Assembly (NCBI GenBank): GCA_028712795.1
Contig: JAQTPT010000008.1
Coordinates: forward strand, 25,505 to 89,504
Direction: 5' to 3'
From: Methylococcales bacterium
GTDB taxonomy: Bacteria; Pseudomonadota; Gammaproteobacteria; Methylococcales; Methylomonadaceae
DNA: 64,000 nt
Shown: positions 9,375 through 19,680 of the stretch, piece by piece
Layout of the letters: every line of letters starts with the position of its first letter
Numbering within the stretch: position 1 is the stretch's first letter
Position numbers and translations under genes: made by a program
Notes under the pieces: generated by a model
Databases searched by the model: none
Told to the model about the DNA's origin: nothing
The model's input: the letters and a program-made list of their open reading frames with translations, nothing else

Positions 9375-11288
9375 TTAAGCATAGCTTTGGTCAGGTTCTA
9401 ATGAGCGGTTGTTATCCATTTCATTAGAGCTTGATTCCGGGGCTTTTCGTTCTTTCGCTAAACCGTATTCCATAGGCGGTCGCGCTTCCTTTCCCGCCAT
9501 CAAATCATCAATTTGCAACCGGTCGATTGTTTCCCATTTCATGAGTGCGTCCGCCATGAGGTGCAGAATAGCCATATTTTCCTGTAAAATTTTCTCCGCG
9601 CGATAATAGTTACGATCGATGACCGAACGGATTTCTTCATCAATCATTTGCGCGACGTTACTGGAGACAGCACTACCATGCACGCCCGGCTGACCGAAGA
9701 TTGCCTGGCCAGCTTCTTCTCCGTAAGTCAGCGGTCCGAGCTTATCCGACAAGCCCCAGCGGGTCACCATTTTTCTCGCTAATTCAGTTGCTCTTTCAAT
9801 ATCATTGGAAGCGCCAGTTGTAACCCGGTCATCACCGAAAATAAGCAGTTCAGCAAGCCGTCCGCCAAACAAACAGGCTATTTGGCCTTCCAGTTTTCGT
9901 TTACTGGCGCTGTATTGATCATTTTCCGGCAGGAACATGGTAATACCCAGCGCCCGGCCTCTGGGCATAATACTCACTTTGTAGACAGGATCATGGTCGG
10001 GCATAATCCGGCCAACAATACAGTGTCCTGCTTCATGATAAGCCGTCAAGCGCTTGTCATCTTCGCTCATTACCATAGTGTGTTTTTCCACGCCCATCAA
10101 AATTTTGTCCTTGGCTTTTTCAAGATCTGCCATTGAGACTTCAATCTGATCGGAACGAGCTGCCAGCAAGGCGGCCTCATTGACTAAATTAGCCAGTTCC
10201 GCGCCAGAAAACCCAGGGGTGCCACGGGCAATATAGCTAATTTCAACATCTTCCGCTGTAGGCACTTTTTGCAAGTGCACGGTTAATATTTGTTCCCGGC
10301 CACGAACATCAGGCAAGCCAACATTAATTTGGCGGTCAAAACGGCCGGGTCTTAATAATGCGTCATCAAGCACATCCGCACGGTTAGTCGCGGCAATCAC
10401 AATAATGCCTTCATTGCCTTCAAACCCGTCCATTTCAACCAATAACTGATTAAGGGTTTGTTCCCGCTCTTCATTGCCGCCGCTCATTCCAGAGCTACTC
10501 CTTTTTCTGCCAACAGCATCTATTTCATCGATAAAAATAATACAAGGCGAATGTTCTTTAGCCTGGGCAAATAAATCCCGTACCCTTGAAGCCCCAACAC
10601 CAACATACATCTCAACAAAATCAGATCCGGAAATAGAGAAGAATTTAACTTTTGCCTCGCCAGCAACCGCTCGGGCAATGAGGGTCTTTCCGGTGCCTGG
10701 GGGGCCTACCATTAATACGCCACGAGGAATTTTGCCTCCGAGTTTTTGGAACTTTTGCGGCGCTTTTAGAAAATCAACCAGCTCTACAACATCTTCTTTG
10801 GCCTCTTCACAGCCAGCAACATCGGCAAAAGTTATTTTTACCTGATCTTCACTAAACATTTTTGCCTTGTTTTTTTGAAAACCGAAGTTGACTGAACCGT
10901 TGCTGTTTTTTTGCATTTTATGCATAAAAAATGAACAGATGACAATCAGAATCAGCATCGGAAACCAGGAAATGAAAATTTCTTTCAGCAAGGAGGGTTC
11001 TTCGGGGGGAGTGGTTCTGATTTGAGCCCCGGCTGTCAGTAAATCATCAATTAAATTCGGGTCACCCGGATTATAGGTTTCAAAATCCTCACCTTTAGAC
11101 GTCCGGAATTTTATGACCCTGCCTGTGATTTCTGCCCGTTCAATCTGGCCTGCCTTAACTTGTTTGATGAACGATGAATAAGCTAAATCCGCCTTATATT
11201 CAGGGGCTGAATTTAACCGGTCATATATTAAAATTGCGCTACCCAGCAACACTCCCAACAGCGCGATCGTCAATAGATATTTCTTCAT
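9375..11288 (-). CDS. ftsH: ATP-dependent zinc metalloprotease FtsH
   Basis: A membrane-anchored AAA+ protease of 637 aa that degrades misfolded or short-lived membrane and regulatory proteins. It has an N-terminal membrane helix (residues 4-22), a periplasmic segment, and a second helix (about 107-124). The AAA domain has Walker A GPPGTGKT (195-202), Walker [11 protein letters not shown] and the second-region-of-homology LLRPGRFDR. The M41 protease domain has the zinc site HEAGH (about 417). It stands alone; rlmE, which usually precedes the main ftsH, is not next to it, so this may be a second copy. The terminator downstream suggests a monocistronic unit. Confidence 0.95.
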   Translation of the reverse strand: MKKYLLTIALLGVLLGSAILIYDRLNSAPEYKADLAYSSFIKQVKAGQIERAEITGRVIKFRTSKGEDFETYNPGDPNLIDDLLTAGAQIRTTPPEEPSLLKEIFISWFPMLILIVICSFFMHKMQKNSNGSVNFGFQKNKAKMFSEDQVKITFADVAGCEEAKEDVVELVDFLKAPQKFQKLGGKIPRGVLMVGPPGTGKTLIARAVAGEAKVKFFSISGSDFVEMYVGVGASRVRDLFAQAKEHSPCIIFIDEIDAVGRKRSSSGMSGGNEEREQTLNQLLVEMDGFEGNEGIIVIAATNRADVLDDALLRPGRFDRQINVGLPDVRGREQILTVHLQKVPTAEDVEISYIARGTPGFSGAELANLVNEAALLAARSDQIEVSMADLEKAKDKILMGVEKHTMVMSEDDKRLTAYHEAGHCIVGRIMPDHDPVYKVSIMPRGRALGITMFLPENDQYSASKRKLEGQIACLFGGRLAELLIFGDDRVTTGASNDIERATELARKMVTRWGLSDKLGPLTYGEEAGQAIFGQPGVHGSAVSSNVAQMIDEEIRSVIDRNYYRAEKILQENMAILHLMADALMKWETIDRLQIDDLMAGKEARPPMEYGLAKERKAPESSSNEMDNNRSLEPDQSYA

Positions 11289-11918
11289 GATATTTCTCCA
11301 AGCCGGAAACTGCTGCGTTCAGCTAAAGCAAACTTCAAACTGAAGCACTGTATAAAGCTACGAAGCAGTTAACCATACATATAAGAAATCTGCACAGGTC
11401 AGTTCCGACGGGGCATTAGTGATTCATAATGCGTATATTCCTTCATCGGCACAATAGAACATGCATTTTAAATGCCAGCCTTATATGAAAGGTAGGTTAT
11501 TAATAATAAGGAACGTGTAGAAAGAACTTTAGCATCCTATCCCCCAAGTCCTCCCCGGCGACTGCATGGATGCAGAAGGTAGAGCAACACATGAAGAGTT
11601 GCCGAAAGGTTTGTGGATGGAATAGGAAAGTTAATTCGGGCATTTTACTAAGCGAGAAAAAAAGATATCGGCTGGCTTAATATTAAGAACTATTAGGGTA
11701 CTCTCGTCAATTTGCACCATTTTGGCGCTATAAATGAACTAATTTTGAGCTTAATAAAGGGAATTGCGCCACATTAGTGCCGCCCACAGGTTTTTGGGGC
11801 CTGGTTTAGCGATTTATCAGATTTAAATGGATAGATTAAACTTTGCCTTGTCCATAAAGAGGCGCACAAAGCAATTTGGAATATTAATGTTCCAGGAAGC
11901 TGGCTGGTAAGCTACCCA
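11289..11918. other. 630-base intergenic region
   Basis: It lies upstream of ftsH and downstream of the glycosyltransferase gene. No frame, RNA gene or clear repeat was recognised. It must contain the ftsH promoter, but I cannot point to convincing -35/-10 elements. Confidence 0.5.
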
Positions 11919-12734
11919 TTAGTAACGTTTAATAAGCTGCTGGTAATATTGTGCTTCATCTGTTTTTCCGCGTTTTGTGACACCATGAAGATAAATTTCT
12001 GCTTTTTTTAATAACATGCTTACTGCGGCTTGCTGATTCCCGTTGGATAATTGACCGGTTTCAATTATTTTTTGCAGAGCATTGATTCGAAATCTGTCCA
12101 TGCCCCAGAGCTTTTGCGATAGCTGATCTCCATGTCCGCCGTATTTTCTGATTTGGGGTTCTTCAATCAATAAAACCGGATAGTTGGCCGTGATTCTAAG
12201 CCATAAGTCATAGTCTTCACAGACAGGCAAGCTAGTATCAAATAGCCCAATATGAGAAAAAACCGAGCGATGTATCATGACAGTAGACGGCGACATTGCA
12301 CATAAAGGCAAACACTGTGTAAATATCCAGCCCGCACTTTTAGCATATTTTTTAGCGGGATTGACGCGAACGCCATTACGTATCCATAGCTCTTCAGTGT
12401 GGCAAACCTTGGCTTCAGGATCCGTAGATAATGCGGCTTTTTGCCGAGCCAGCTTTTCAGGAAGCCATTCATCATCTGAGTCCAAAAAGGCAAGCCAGTC
12501 ACCTGATGCGTGGAGTATACCCAGATTTCTCGCGCTGCTTACACCGCTGTTATCCTGGCGGTAATATTTTACCCCTGGAAATTCTTTGCGAATCATATCG
12601 CTTGTACCGTCGGTTGAGCCGTCATCAATAACGGATACTTCAGTGGGCAGTAAGGTTTGAGAGAATACGGATAATAATGCCCTTTTCAGCAATTCACAGC
12701 GATTATAGGTGGGGATGACAACTGAAATGTTCAT
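11919..12734 (-). CDS. Glycosyltransferase family 2 protein
   Basis: A 271-aa GT-A fold enzyme that transfers a sugar from a nucleotide donor. The N-terminus ISVVIPTYNRCELLKRAL, the VIDDGSTDGT loop and the metal-binding DSDDEW (around residue 91) are diagnostic. It has no membrane segments. It is not in a polysaccharide cluster and both neighbours are unrelated, so the acceptor is unknown. A role in cell-surface glycan or glycoprotein decoration is the usual one. Confidence 0.88.
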   Translation of the reverse strand: MNISVVIPTYNRCELLKRALLSVFSQTLLPTEVSVIDDGSTDGTSDMIRKEFPGVKYYRQDNSGVSSARNLGILHASGDWLAFLDSDDEWLPEKLARQKAALSTDPEAKVCHTEELWIRNGVRVNPAKKYAKSAGWIFTQCLPLCAMSPSTVMIHRSVFSHIGLFDTSLPVCEDYDLWLRITANYPVLLIEEPQIRKYGGHGDQLSQKLWGMDRFRINALQKIIETGQLSNGNQQAAVSMLLKKAEIYLHGVTKRGKTDEAQYYQQLIKRY

Positions 12735-12826
12735 AAAACGGCTTCGAATTCTTTAATTAACTATTGCGCTGCCTGGACAACTGACATAAATTGATGCAAC
12801 TAACAACAATAATTAGGAGTTTTATT

Positions 12827-13270
12827 ATGCCTGTAGCAACGCCAATCAATACAGAAAGAAGACAGCAATCTTATGAGCTAATAGCCAAACTACAAAAAGA
12901 AAGACAGGAGGTTTTGTCTTTGTATTGTAAATTTGCCGGGCTAAAGCCTTTTTCAGTTAATGATACAGTAAAAAGTTTATTGACTCGGTTTTCGCAACTA
13001 CTGGTAGATTATGTTTCTCTTGGTCATTTTGGTGTTTACGAGCGTGTGCTTTCGGGAACCGAGCGCCGAGGCAGGGTGCTGTCGGTCGCAAAAGCTATTT
13101 ATCCGGAATTTTCGGCCATTACGGACGCTGCAATTTCATTTAATGATAAATATGAAAATGTCGAAAAAACAGAGGTTTTTGAAGACCTGGAGCAGGATTT
13201 ATCTGTTTTAGGTGAAAATCTGGCAAAAAGAATCGATCTGGAAGACAAGCTTTGTGAGGTAATGAAATAA
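12827..13270 (+). CDS. rsd: Rsd/AlgQ family anti-sigma-70 regulator
   Basis: A 147-aa helical protein. The segment SQLLVDYVSLGHFGVYER matches the core of Escherichia coli Rsd (LVDYLSAGHFSIYER), and LAKRIDLEDKLCEVM matches the Rsd C-terminal helix. Rsd binds region 4 of the housekeeping sigma factor in stationary phase and shifts polymerase to alternative sigma factors. The ATG at 12827 is preferred over an upstream in-frame codon at 12791 because AGGAG stands just before it. It is single, with convergent neighbour UPF0182. Confidence 0.85.
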   Translation: MPVATPINTERRQQSYELIAKLQKERQEVLSLYCKFAGLKPFSVNDTVKSLLTRFSQLLVDYVSLGHFGVYERVLSGTERRGRVLSVAKAIYPEFSAITDAAISFNDKYENVEKTEVFEDLEQDLSVLGENLAKRIDLEDKLCEVMK

Positions 13271-13295
13271 TAAGCGATCACCGCGGATTGTAACC

Positions 13296-13330
13296 TGACA
13301 CGGCGGGCGAATTTATATCACGCCGCGTCA
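13296..13330. terminator. Possible bidirectional terminator between rsd and the UPF0182 gene
   Basis: A stem of about ten pairs with one mismatch (TGACACGGCG / CGCCGCGTCA) lies between two convergent stop codons. There is no clear T-run on either side, so termination efficiency is uncertain. Confidence 0.35.
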
Positions 13331-13350
13331 TGTTCAGTTAAACCAAGGCG

Positions 13351-16002
13351 TTAATTTTCCCCCTGAGCCGCAATGGCTTTAAACGTAGGGGAGCCGTCGC
13401 TGTTGGCGGCACGTTTAGCGTAAATTTGTTTTAACCGATTAAAAGCCGACCATAGGGTTCTGTCCATAACAACCTCGTTGCCAATAGAAACAATCACCCT
13501 GATTAACTGCGGTATTTGGTTTTTGGTTGAGGCTATATAGACTGGTTGTACATAAAGAATGTTATTGCCCATCGGCAGGGTAATCATGCGTCCCATTTCA
13601 ATTCTTGAGCCACCCGCATCCCATAAGGTGAATTGCTCGGAAATTAATGGATCCTGGTTAACCAGCGCTTCTATCTGGGCAGGACCATTGACTTGAACAT
13701 TTCTGCCAAACTTGTAAACGGTAATGCCGGGTTTGTAATCAAGTCCGCATTTAGACTTATCCATTATGCCGGCGATGCCTATCATACTGAGATTGTCTCT
13801 GTTTACAGGCGTCATTGGGTCAATCATGACGAATTCCTCCTGGTTATTACAGTTGCCAAAATCCATGGTCTGGTAATAAGGCAATACCGGCTTGCCACGG
13901 ACATGGGCTTGTGCCCAGGTTTCTGCCTGTTCGTAGAATAATGAAGGATCCAGCTGATGATATTTTGCATAAACTCTCATCTGAAGATAATAAAGGTCCC
14001 GCGGATAGCGCAAGTGTTTACGCAATTCAACAGGCATTTCATCCAGCGATTTGAATAAGCCTGGATAAGCGCGGGAGTATGCTTGAATAATGGCATCTGA
14101 GGGGTCAGCAATATAAAAATCAACATCGCCATCATACGCGTCAACAATAATTTTAACTGAATTACGGATGTAGTTGAATTGTTGATGGCCTTCCAGAAAA
14201 TCATCTTCAGCAGGTTTTGAGATGGGGTATTGATTGGATAGCGTATAAGCGTCCTGTATCCAATAAAGCCTGTCCTTGATGATGGCAAGATAGGGGTCTT
14301 TATCAAGATGCAGGAATGGCGTCAAGATGCTAATACGCTCGGTGATATTTCTGCGTATCTTGAGCTTACTCTCTCTGGATATATTGGTTGAAAAGAATAT
14401 TTTTTCATCCTTTAAATAAATTGCAAATAGCGCTTTTTTGAACAGGGATGCAATGGGAATGCCTCCTTCTCCATGGTAAGCTTTTGCCATGCCGGGATCG
14501 GTGCCGGCAATGTCCATAATCTTAAGGTTATTAGGGACAATGGCATAGCCGTATTGTCCTTCGCCGTAGTAAATATCCGGATAGGTGACGGTGAAGCCAA
14601 CATTGGAATCCATGTTTAAATTATGTAAAAACCAGAGCAGCGGGGTGTCGGCATCTTGTGCGGCCGGCGAAACCACAGCGCCAAAGCCGTGTGTATAGCG
14701 CAGGTGTCTGTTCTCCCAGTTTTGGGCTTCACGCGGCAGTTTCGTAATATCCACTTCCCGGGCTGCCAGATTAACCTGCCGGGTATGGTCAATAACAAAG
14801 TAACGGTCTTCATCAACAGACAGAATTTTGTAATAAGGTCTTATTTCCTGTAATTGTTTATAGACGTCAATCAGTACGCCACTATCCCATACGGGAATAT
14901 TCTCAAAATGCTGCTGCGTACCCCAGGCCTCAATATCTTGGGTCGCATCCGGTTTAATAGTCATATCAACGGTCTTGATATTCTTCAGATCGTAAGCATC
15001 CAAAGTCGCATCAATATTGTGCTGCATAAAGGGCCCATCGGCTTTTACAGGATTGGGATTGACAATAAATTTCTGTATCAAGTCAGGAATAAATTGAACC
15101 TTGGGCAACCCTAAAACACAGAGAAAAGCGACAAAGGATATTAAAAATGGCGCTTTGATGCGGTGTTTTTCTGAAAAAATAAACAGGATAGCGGTTATCG
15201 CTGTTGCCAGAAAGGTCACTATTCCCAGCCAAATAAGTGGCAGTTTATAACGTATATCCACAAATCCCGGACCATAGAATACCGGTTCGTGGGTGCCGGT
15301 ATAAAGGAGTGAAAATCGTTGCAGCATGAATCCCCAGACCACAAATGCAACAACGAAGCCGATTAAAACAGTTAAATGAACTTTAGAGCCTAAGGGAAAT
15401 TCTTTATTTTGATCGGGTACGAAGATATGTTCCAGCCAATAAAGAATGCCAACCATTGAGAAAATTAGAATAGCGGTTATCAGCAGTTCTTTCTGAATTA
15501 GCATGAAGATCGGATAAGACAGCATATAAAAGCTGGTGTCATTTCCATAAATTGTTTCGGTAACACCTGAGTTACGGCCAAAAAAGAACAGTAATGATGT
15601 TTCCCACTGGTTATAAAAAGGTATGGCGACAAAAATGGCCAACGCTAACGATATGGGCGTATAAACTTTTACCGAGCCGCTCATAAAAACATCGGCAAAA
15701 CGCTGGAACCGGCGCCGCTTATCGTCATTTTCGAGGACATCATCAGGCGGATTTAAGCCTAAATAACGGGACGCGATCCAGAAATGAAAAAAGAAAATGG
15801 CAAAGAAAACCAGCGTGACACCGCCTGCGAGAAAAAACTTATAAAGCAGTCTTAGCCAGAAATAGAACTCAAGCTTGAGCGACTGATACCACCAAAGGTC
15901 AACAAACAGATCAAGAAATATAAAGTGGAAGGCAACAAATGAAATGAATGCGATGACAATTGTCGCTCCAATTATCGCGGGTATAAACTTCAGGTTCCGC
16001 AT
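13351..16002 (-). CDS. UPF0182 family large membrane protein
   Basis: An 883-aa protein with about seven hydrophobic helices in the N-terminal third, followed by a large extracytoplasmic part. Length and architecture fit the UPF0182 family (opening helix, then the WWYQSLKLEFYFWLR motif and the ASRYLG segment). Function is unknown for the family. It is transcribed alone; rsd converges on it and djlA lies upstream on the same strand with a 195-base gap. Confidence 0.85.
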   Translation of the reverse strand: MRNLKFIPAIIGATIVIAFISFVAFHFIFLDLFVDLWWYQSLKLEFYFWLRLLYKFFLAGGVTLVFFAIFFFHFWIASRYLGLNPPDDVLENDDKRRRFQRFADVFMSGSVKVYTPISLALAIFVAIPFYNQWETSLLFFFGRNSGVTETIYGNDTSFYMLSYPIFMLIQKELLITAILIFSMVGILYWLEHIFVPDQNKEFPLGSKVHLTVLIGFVVAFVVWGFMLQRFSLLYTGTHEPVFYGPGFVDIRYKLPLIWLGIVTFLATAITAILFIFSEKHRIKAPFLISFVAFLCVLGLPKVQFIPDLIQKFIVNPNPVKADGPFMQHNIDATLDAYDLKNIKTVDMTIKPDATQDIEAWGTQQHFENIPVWDSGVLIDVYKQLQEIRPYYKILSVDEDRYFVIDHTRQVNLAAREVDITKLPREAQNWENRHLRYTHGFGAVVSPAAQDADTPLLWFLHNLNMDSNVGFTVTYPDIYYGEGQYGYAIVPNNLKIMDIAGTDPGMAKAYHGEGGIPIASLFKKALFAIYLKDEKIFFSTNISRESKLKIRRNITERISILTPFLHLDKDPYLAIIKDRLYWIQDAYTLSNQYPISKPAEDDFLEGHQQFNYIRNSVKIIVDAYDGDVDFYIADPSDAIIQAYSRAYPGLFKSLDEMPVELRKHLRYPRDLYYLQMRVYAKYHQLDPSLFYEQAETWAQAHVRGKPVLPYYQTMDFGNCNNQEEFVMIDPMTPVNRDNLSMIGIAGIMDKSKCGLDYKPGITVYKFGRNVQVNGPAQIEALVNQDPLISEQFTLWDAGGSRIEMGRMITLPMGNNILYVQPVYIASTKNQIPQLIRVIVSIGNEVVMDRTLWSAFNRLKQIYAKRAANSDGSPTFKAIAAQGEN

Positions 16003-16197
16003 AGCGTCCTCTTAAAATAGATAGTATTGTTAACGATGCCGGTTGTCTTCATTTTGAATGGTCAATGAACAGCTAAACCATAACTGATCGTATTCTAACA
16101 CCCAATAACTTAAGAGTAATGCTTTAGTCGTTGAGATTCCTTTCGCCTGATTAAATTTAAATGCGTGCCGTAATCGCCCGAATCCAATTTAGTTTTA

Positions 16198-16995
16198 TTA
16201 ACCGGCTTTTTGAATAGTCTCGTAGGCTTTGCTGATTTTTTGAGTCTTTTCTTTGGCTAACCGCATCATTTCTTCGGGCAGCCCTTTGGCGACCAGCTTA
16301 TCCGGGTGATTTTGGCTCATTAACCGCCGATAGGCCTTTTTGACTTCGGCCTTGCTGGCAGAAGGCGTTAAACCTAAAACGCCATAAGCATCTTGCAGGC
16401 TAGTTTTTTGTGGAGTATTTCTGGTGTAAGAACCGCGCCCTTGAAAACGAAGTTGAGCTAGCAGTTGTAACTTCAAGCGCTCATAGTCAAAACGGGAAAC
16501 CCTAAGCTTACTACAAATATGCAAAAGCAGCCTTTCTTCACTAGCAGATAAAATACCGTCAGCAAAAGCCGCCTTCAGCTGGATTTCAAGAAACATGCGA
16601 ATTAAATCGGTACGACGATGACATTCTTTGTAGAATTGAGCCAAGACATCGTCCAGCGGAAAATCAACCTGTTTGCCTTGCTGAAAAAGATTTATCGCCG
16701 TTGTTCGCAAGTCGCTTGTCAGTGACATTTCATTCATGACACGGTTAGCCAGCGAAATTTCGGCGGGTGACACATGCCCGTCAGCCTTGGCAATGTGACC
16801 CATGACTGAAAAGGTGGCGGTAAAAAACGCCATTTGTACCCGATGCTGAGCGCCGGGATCAAGCGTTTCACTGAATTCTAACCCAGCCAAACCTTTACCA
16901 AACTGATGGCCGACCGACGCACCTAAAATGGCGCCTAAAGGCCCACCAAGAAAGAACCCGAATGCTCCGCCCACAACTGCGCTAAACCAGCTCAT
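16198..16995 (-). CDS. djlA: DjlA-type co-chaperone (TerB domain plus C-terminal J domain)
   Basis: A 265-aa membrane-linked DnaJ-like co-chaperone. The N-terminus is a glycine-rich hydrophobic segment (FGFFLGGPLGAILGASVG). The middle is a TerB-like helical domain (MGHIAKADGHVSPAEI). The C-terminus is a J domain with the HPD tripeptide in SQNHPDKL, which stimulates DnaK. The ATG at 16995 (MSWFSAVVGG) is preferred over a TTG at 17004, with AGGA upstream. It is divergent from purC. Confidence 0.9.
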   Translation of the reverse strand: MSWFSAVVGGAFGFFLGGPLGAILGASVGHQFGKGLAGLEFSETLDPGAQHRVQMAFFTATFSVMGHIAKADGHVSPAEISLANRVMNEMSLTSDLRTTAINLFQQGKQVDFPLDDVLAQFYKECHRRTDLIRMFLEIQLKAAFADGILSASEERLLLHICSKLRVSRFDYERLKLQLLAQLRFQGRGSYTRNTPQKTSLQDAYGVLGLTPSASKAEVKKAYRRLMSQNHPDKLVAKGLPEEMMRLAKEKTQKISKAYETIQKAG

Positions 16996-17097
16996 TGTTA
17001 TCAATCCTGTCCCGTAAAGAATAGTGGTAAAATTATAACATCAGGCCATTTCCTTCGTAGGAAATCACCTTAACCCCATAAAACTTAGCGAGGACTT

Positions 17098-18009
17098 ATG
17101 AACGCTCCAGAAGCTCTATACCAATCGGCACTGTCTTCACTAAAGCTCCGCGCTCGCGGAAAAGTGCGCGACATTTACGATATTGATGATAAGCACATGC
17201 TAATTGTGACAACAGATAGGCTTTCGGCCTTTGATGTGATTTTGCCTGACCCTATTCCCGGCAAAGGATGTGTTTTAACCCGCATCTCCAATTTCTGGTT
17301 TAAAAAGTTGCAGGCTATTATGCCCAATCATTTAGCGAATATTCCGCTGGAACAAGTTGTGCCTGATGCCGCTGAGCGCGCTCAAATTGAAGGGCGGGCT
17401 ATTGTGGTAAAAATTTTAAAGCCGCTGCCGGTAGAGGCAATAGTGCGAGGCTATCTTATCGGTTCCGGCTGGAAGGACTACCAAAAATCAGGGACTGTTT
17501 GCGGCATCAAATTACCTGCTGGTTTGCAGCAAGCGCAGCAATTGCCCGAAGCCATTTATACGCCATCGACAAAAGCCGCTGTTGACCATCATGATGAAAA
17601 CGTCTCTTTTGAAGATACCGTTACGTTGTTAGGGCAGGATCTGGCAGAACAAGTGCGGGACGCCAGTTTAAAACTGTACAAAGAAGCAGCAACTTATGCC
17701 AAAGAAAGGGGCATTATTATCGCCGACACCAAATTTGAATTCGGGGTTGACGATGCCGGGGTTTTATATCTCATTGACGAAGCATTAACCCCTGATTCAT
17801 CGAGATTCTGGCCTGCCGATCAGTATCAGGTGGGCACCAGTCCGCCTAGTTTTGACAAGCAGTATATTCGTGATTATCTGGAAACCCTGGACTGGAATAA
17901 AACCGCGCCAGGCCCTTCATTACCAACGGAAGTGGCAGCGTTCTGCGCGAAAAAATACCGCGAAGCGGAAATTAGACTCACTCAAGATTCATTCAAATAC
18001 GAAAAATAA
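17098..18009 (+). CDS. purC: Phosphoribosylaminoimidazole-succinocarboxamide synthase (SAICAR synthase)
   Basis: Catalyses the ATP-dependent coupling of aspartate to CAIR, the eighth step of purine synthesis. At 303 aa it belongs to the longer form found in many proteobacteria and yeast rather than the ~240-aa form. Motifs include RGKVRDIYD near the N-terminus, TDRLSAFDV, the nucleotide-binding region and the [12 protein letters not shown] signature in the C-terminal third. It is monocistronic. Confidence 0.95.
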   Translation: MNAPEALYQSALSSLKLRARGKVRDIYDIDDKHMLIVTTDRLSAFDVILPDPIPGKGCVLTRISNFWFKKLQAIMPNHLANIPLEQVVPDAAERAQIEGRAIVVKILKPLPVEAIVRGYLIGSGWKDYQKSGTVCGIKLPAGLQQAQQLPEAIYTPSTKAAVDHHDENVSFEDTVTLLGQDLAEQVRDASLKLYKEAATYAKERGIIIADTKFEFGVDDAGVLYLIDEALTPDSSRFWPADQYQVGTSPPSFDKQYIRDYLETLDWNKTAPGPSLPTEVAAFCAKKYREAEIRLTQDSFKYEK

Positions 18010-18036
18010 TATCACCAGAGCCGCCTTTGCCTGATT

Positions 18037-18077
18037 AGAGCAATGGAGACACCGTGATGCTGTGCCGCTATTGCTCT
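18037..18077 (+). terminator. Possible terminator after purC
   Basis: AGAGCAAT at 18037-18044 pairs with ATTGCTCT at 18070-18077, 28 bases after the purC stop, followed by TTC. The loop is long (25 bases) and the T-run is short, so this is tentative. Confidence 0.35.
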
Positions 18078-18371
18078 TTCAGGTGATCACTCTCAGCTTC
18101 TGTGATAATACTAATGGCGATATTATCGTACCGATGAATCAGGCTTTTGATAATGGTAGTTTGTAAGTTTTAGGCCAACCGCTTTATGTTGGCAACAAGT
18201 AGAAATGTCCGGTTTTGTAGTAAGTGAATTGTCCGCTTTTTCATGCGCCGGGAAACGGCGGATTAATTTGCAAGGAGGTAAGACGCGTTGGGTTAACGAT
18301 GAAATTGCCAACCTACGCTGCTACCCATTTGATATGGCTATCGCCTATTACGACTTACGCTGCCCCGTTGT
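18078..18371. other. Intergenic DNA with direct-repeat motifs resembling an IS end
   Basis: The motifs GAAATGTCCGGTTTTG (from about 18200) and GAATTGTCCGCTTTTT (from about 18222) are near copies, as in the multiple terminal repeats of some IS21-like elements. Downstream, a stretch around 18280-18360 resembles short palindromic intergenic repeats (CGTTGGGTTAACG, CCAACCTACGCTG). No gene is supported. Confidence 0.4.
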
Positions 18372-18644
18372 TCAAGCGGCTTGTCTCGGCAAAGGAAGTT
18401 GAAATTGCCCGTTAATTATGCCACTCACGGTTAAATCTTCATCCAATCCTTCCCATCTTAATGCGTAGCCCCTCACTACAATTTGAACGGCTTTAAGTTG
18501 ATTTTCAGATGCTTGGCTGAGAATTCGAAAACGATCAGCAGGAAAGCCCAGTATCCGCCCATCTGTTAGTTCAAGATAAATCATGCGTTTTTCGACCCAG
18601 GCTTTAAGGGCAACGGGTTCTGTTTTAAAGACGGTGGTATTCAT
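18372..18644 (-). CDS. DUF2442 domain protein
   Basis: A 90-aa protein from the ATG at 18644 (MNTTVFK). The segment VEKRMIYLELTDGRILGFPADRF and the following short strands match DUF2442 (typical start: a strand, then LxDGRxxxxPLxxFPRL). DUF2442 genes are very often paired with a DUF4160 gene, in a toxin-antitoxin-like arrangement whose function is not established. Here the upstream partner overlaps it by 20 bases and is frameshifted. The function is unknown. Confidence 0.75.
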   Translation of the reverse strand: MNTTVFKTEPVALKAWVEKRMIYLELTDGRILGFPADRFRILSQASENQLKAVQIVVRGYALRWEGLDEDLTVSGIINGQFQLPLPRQAA

Positions 18645-18862
18645 GATAGCTATCCAGTAGGATTGGTTTATTTTCAAATACAAGTCGTTCGATTTCGCGT
18701 AAATCGTGAGGCGCTATACCGCGATTGCTCGCTAAAACAACCGGTTCAAGCCAAAAACCTACATTCACCATCCGAACAGCGCACATGGATATGTGGCGGC
18801 TCATTGCCTTCATTTGAATAGAAATGAAAACGAAAGTTTGCGATTCCCAAAATGGTTGGCAT
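18625..18862 (-). pseudogene. DUF4160 gene with a single-base frameshift
   Basis: From the ATG at 18862 the first frame reads MPTILGIANFRFHFYSNEGN, then EPPHIHVRCSDGECRF, an excellent DUF4160 start. It then hits a stop (FLA-stop). The other frame continues as WLEPVVLASNRGIAPHDL and REIERLVFENK, the exact C-terminal half of the family. The frames join at an A5 run on the plus strand (18753-18757, T5 on the coding strand). Removing one base restores ECRFWLEPVV. The lesion is therefore one extra base in a homopolymer, either a true mutation, a phase-variable site or a sequencing error. Confidence 0.8.
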
Positions 18863-19044
18863 AGCTTGTGAATTAACGTGGGTATGGTGAATTTTGGGTC
18901 AATCCATACACAGCAGGTAGCAAGTATAGAGCTTGCGGAATACAATGGGAGCCAACATGCGGCGTAATTAGGCTATCGCCTATTACGCCCTACGTATTAC
19001 TGCACCTTACGCGTTATTTTGGTTGTCAGGGTTTCCGTAATTTT

Positions 19045-19122
19045 GTAGGGTACGCATCGCGTACCATTTTCAAAGCATCCCGGTTGTTCAAGCTCCTAAA
19101 AGGTACGCGGTGCGTACCCTAC
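19045..19122. repeat. Pair of inverted copies of the GGTACGCGGTGCGTACC palindromic repeat
   Basis: GTAGGGTACGCATCGCGTACC at 19045-19065 is the inverted counterpart of AAGGTACGCGGTGCGTACC (from about 19100) followed by CTAC. Each is itself a palindrome, and the pair could fold into one long hairpin. Other copies stand at 19741 and 20537. The rest of the 18863-19162 gap holds no gene. Confidence 0.65.
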
Positions 19123-19162
19123 AAGGGTAACGCGTTATGGTGGTGCAAATCAGCGAAACCCC

Positions 19163-19588
19163 TTACGTGTTCTCAGGCGCATAGAGGCTATCATCAGAAT
19201 CCAGTCTTCGCGCGACAATTCCAAGTGCACCACTTTGTATAGCAGAACAAACCGGGCTAAAATATCCGTCCATTCGATTACTTCGTTCCACCCTCAATAA
19301 TGTGTGAACGTAATGACGCAATTCCTTAAATGGCACTCTTCTAAGAGTCTCACCGCAGATCTCATTCGCTTGATCAATCGGGTAAGTCGGTGCGAGGTCT
19401 TTGCAAACAAAGCCACAGGCGTAGGCTGCGTCGTGAAATACCTCATACTCAGGCAATGCCCAAAAACGGGCAGAGTCTCCTCCATCTGGATTATATGGCT
19501 TATCAAAATGTCGACGGTACGCTTCTTCTAGCCGACAAATACAGCCTGCAAGGAAACGCGCCTGCGATTCATAAACAGATGTGCGCAT
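19163..19588 (-). CDS. Hypothetical protein
   Basis: A 141-aa soluble protein from the ATG at 19588 (MRTSVYES); an in-frame ATG at 19615 would add nine lysine-rich residues. It is rich in Arg, Cys and Tyr and has no membrane segment. The segment ERSNRMDGYFSPVCSAIQSG near the C-terminus is the most distinctive part. I do not recognise a family. It is flanked by palindromic repeats on both sides, in the accessory patch. Confidence 0.5.
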   Translation of the reverse strand: MRTSVYESQARFLAGCICRLEEAYRRHFDKPYNPDGGDSARFWALPEYEVFHDAAYACGFVCKDLAPTYPIDQANEICGETLRRVPFKELRHYVHTLLRVERSNRMDGYFSPVCSAIQSGALGIVARRLDSDDSLYAPENT

Positions 19589-19680
19589 TGATGGCGGTTT
19601 TTTTTTGATGTACATCTAAATCCTCAAGTGGAAATATTCTTGCTACTTATCATTGAGCTTTTGCTCAATTGCACGAAGCT

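Noticed and set aside
9201..9401. 66-aa plus-strand frame near the ftsH end
   Set aside because: It runs through the ftsH terminator and has no ribosome-binding site or family match.
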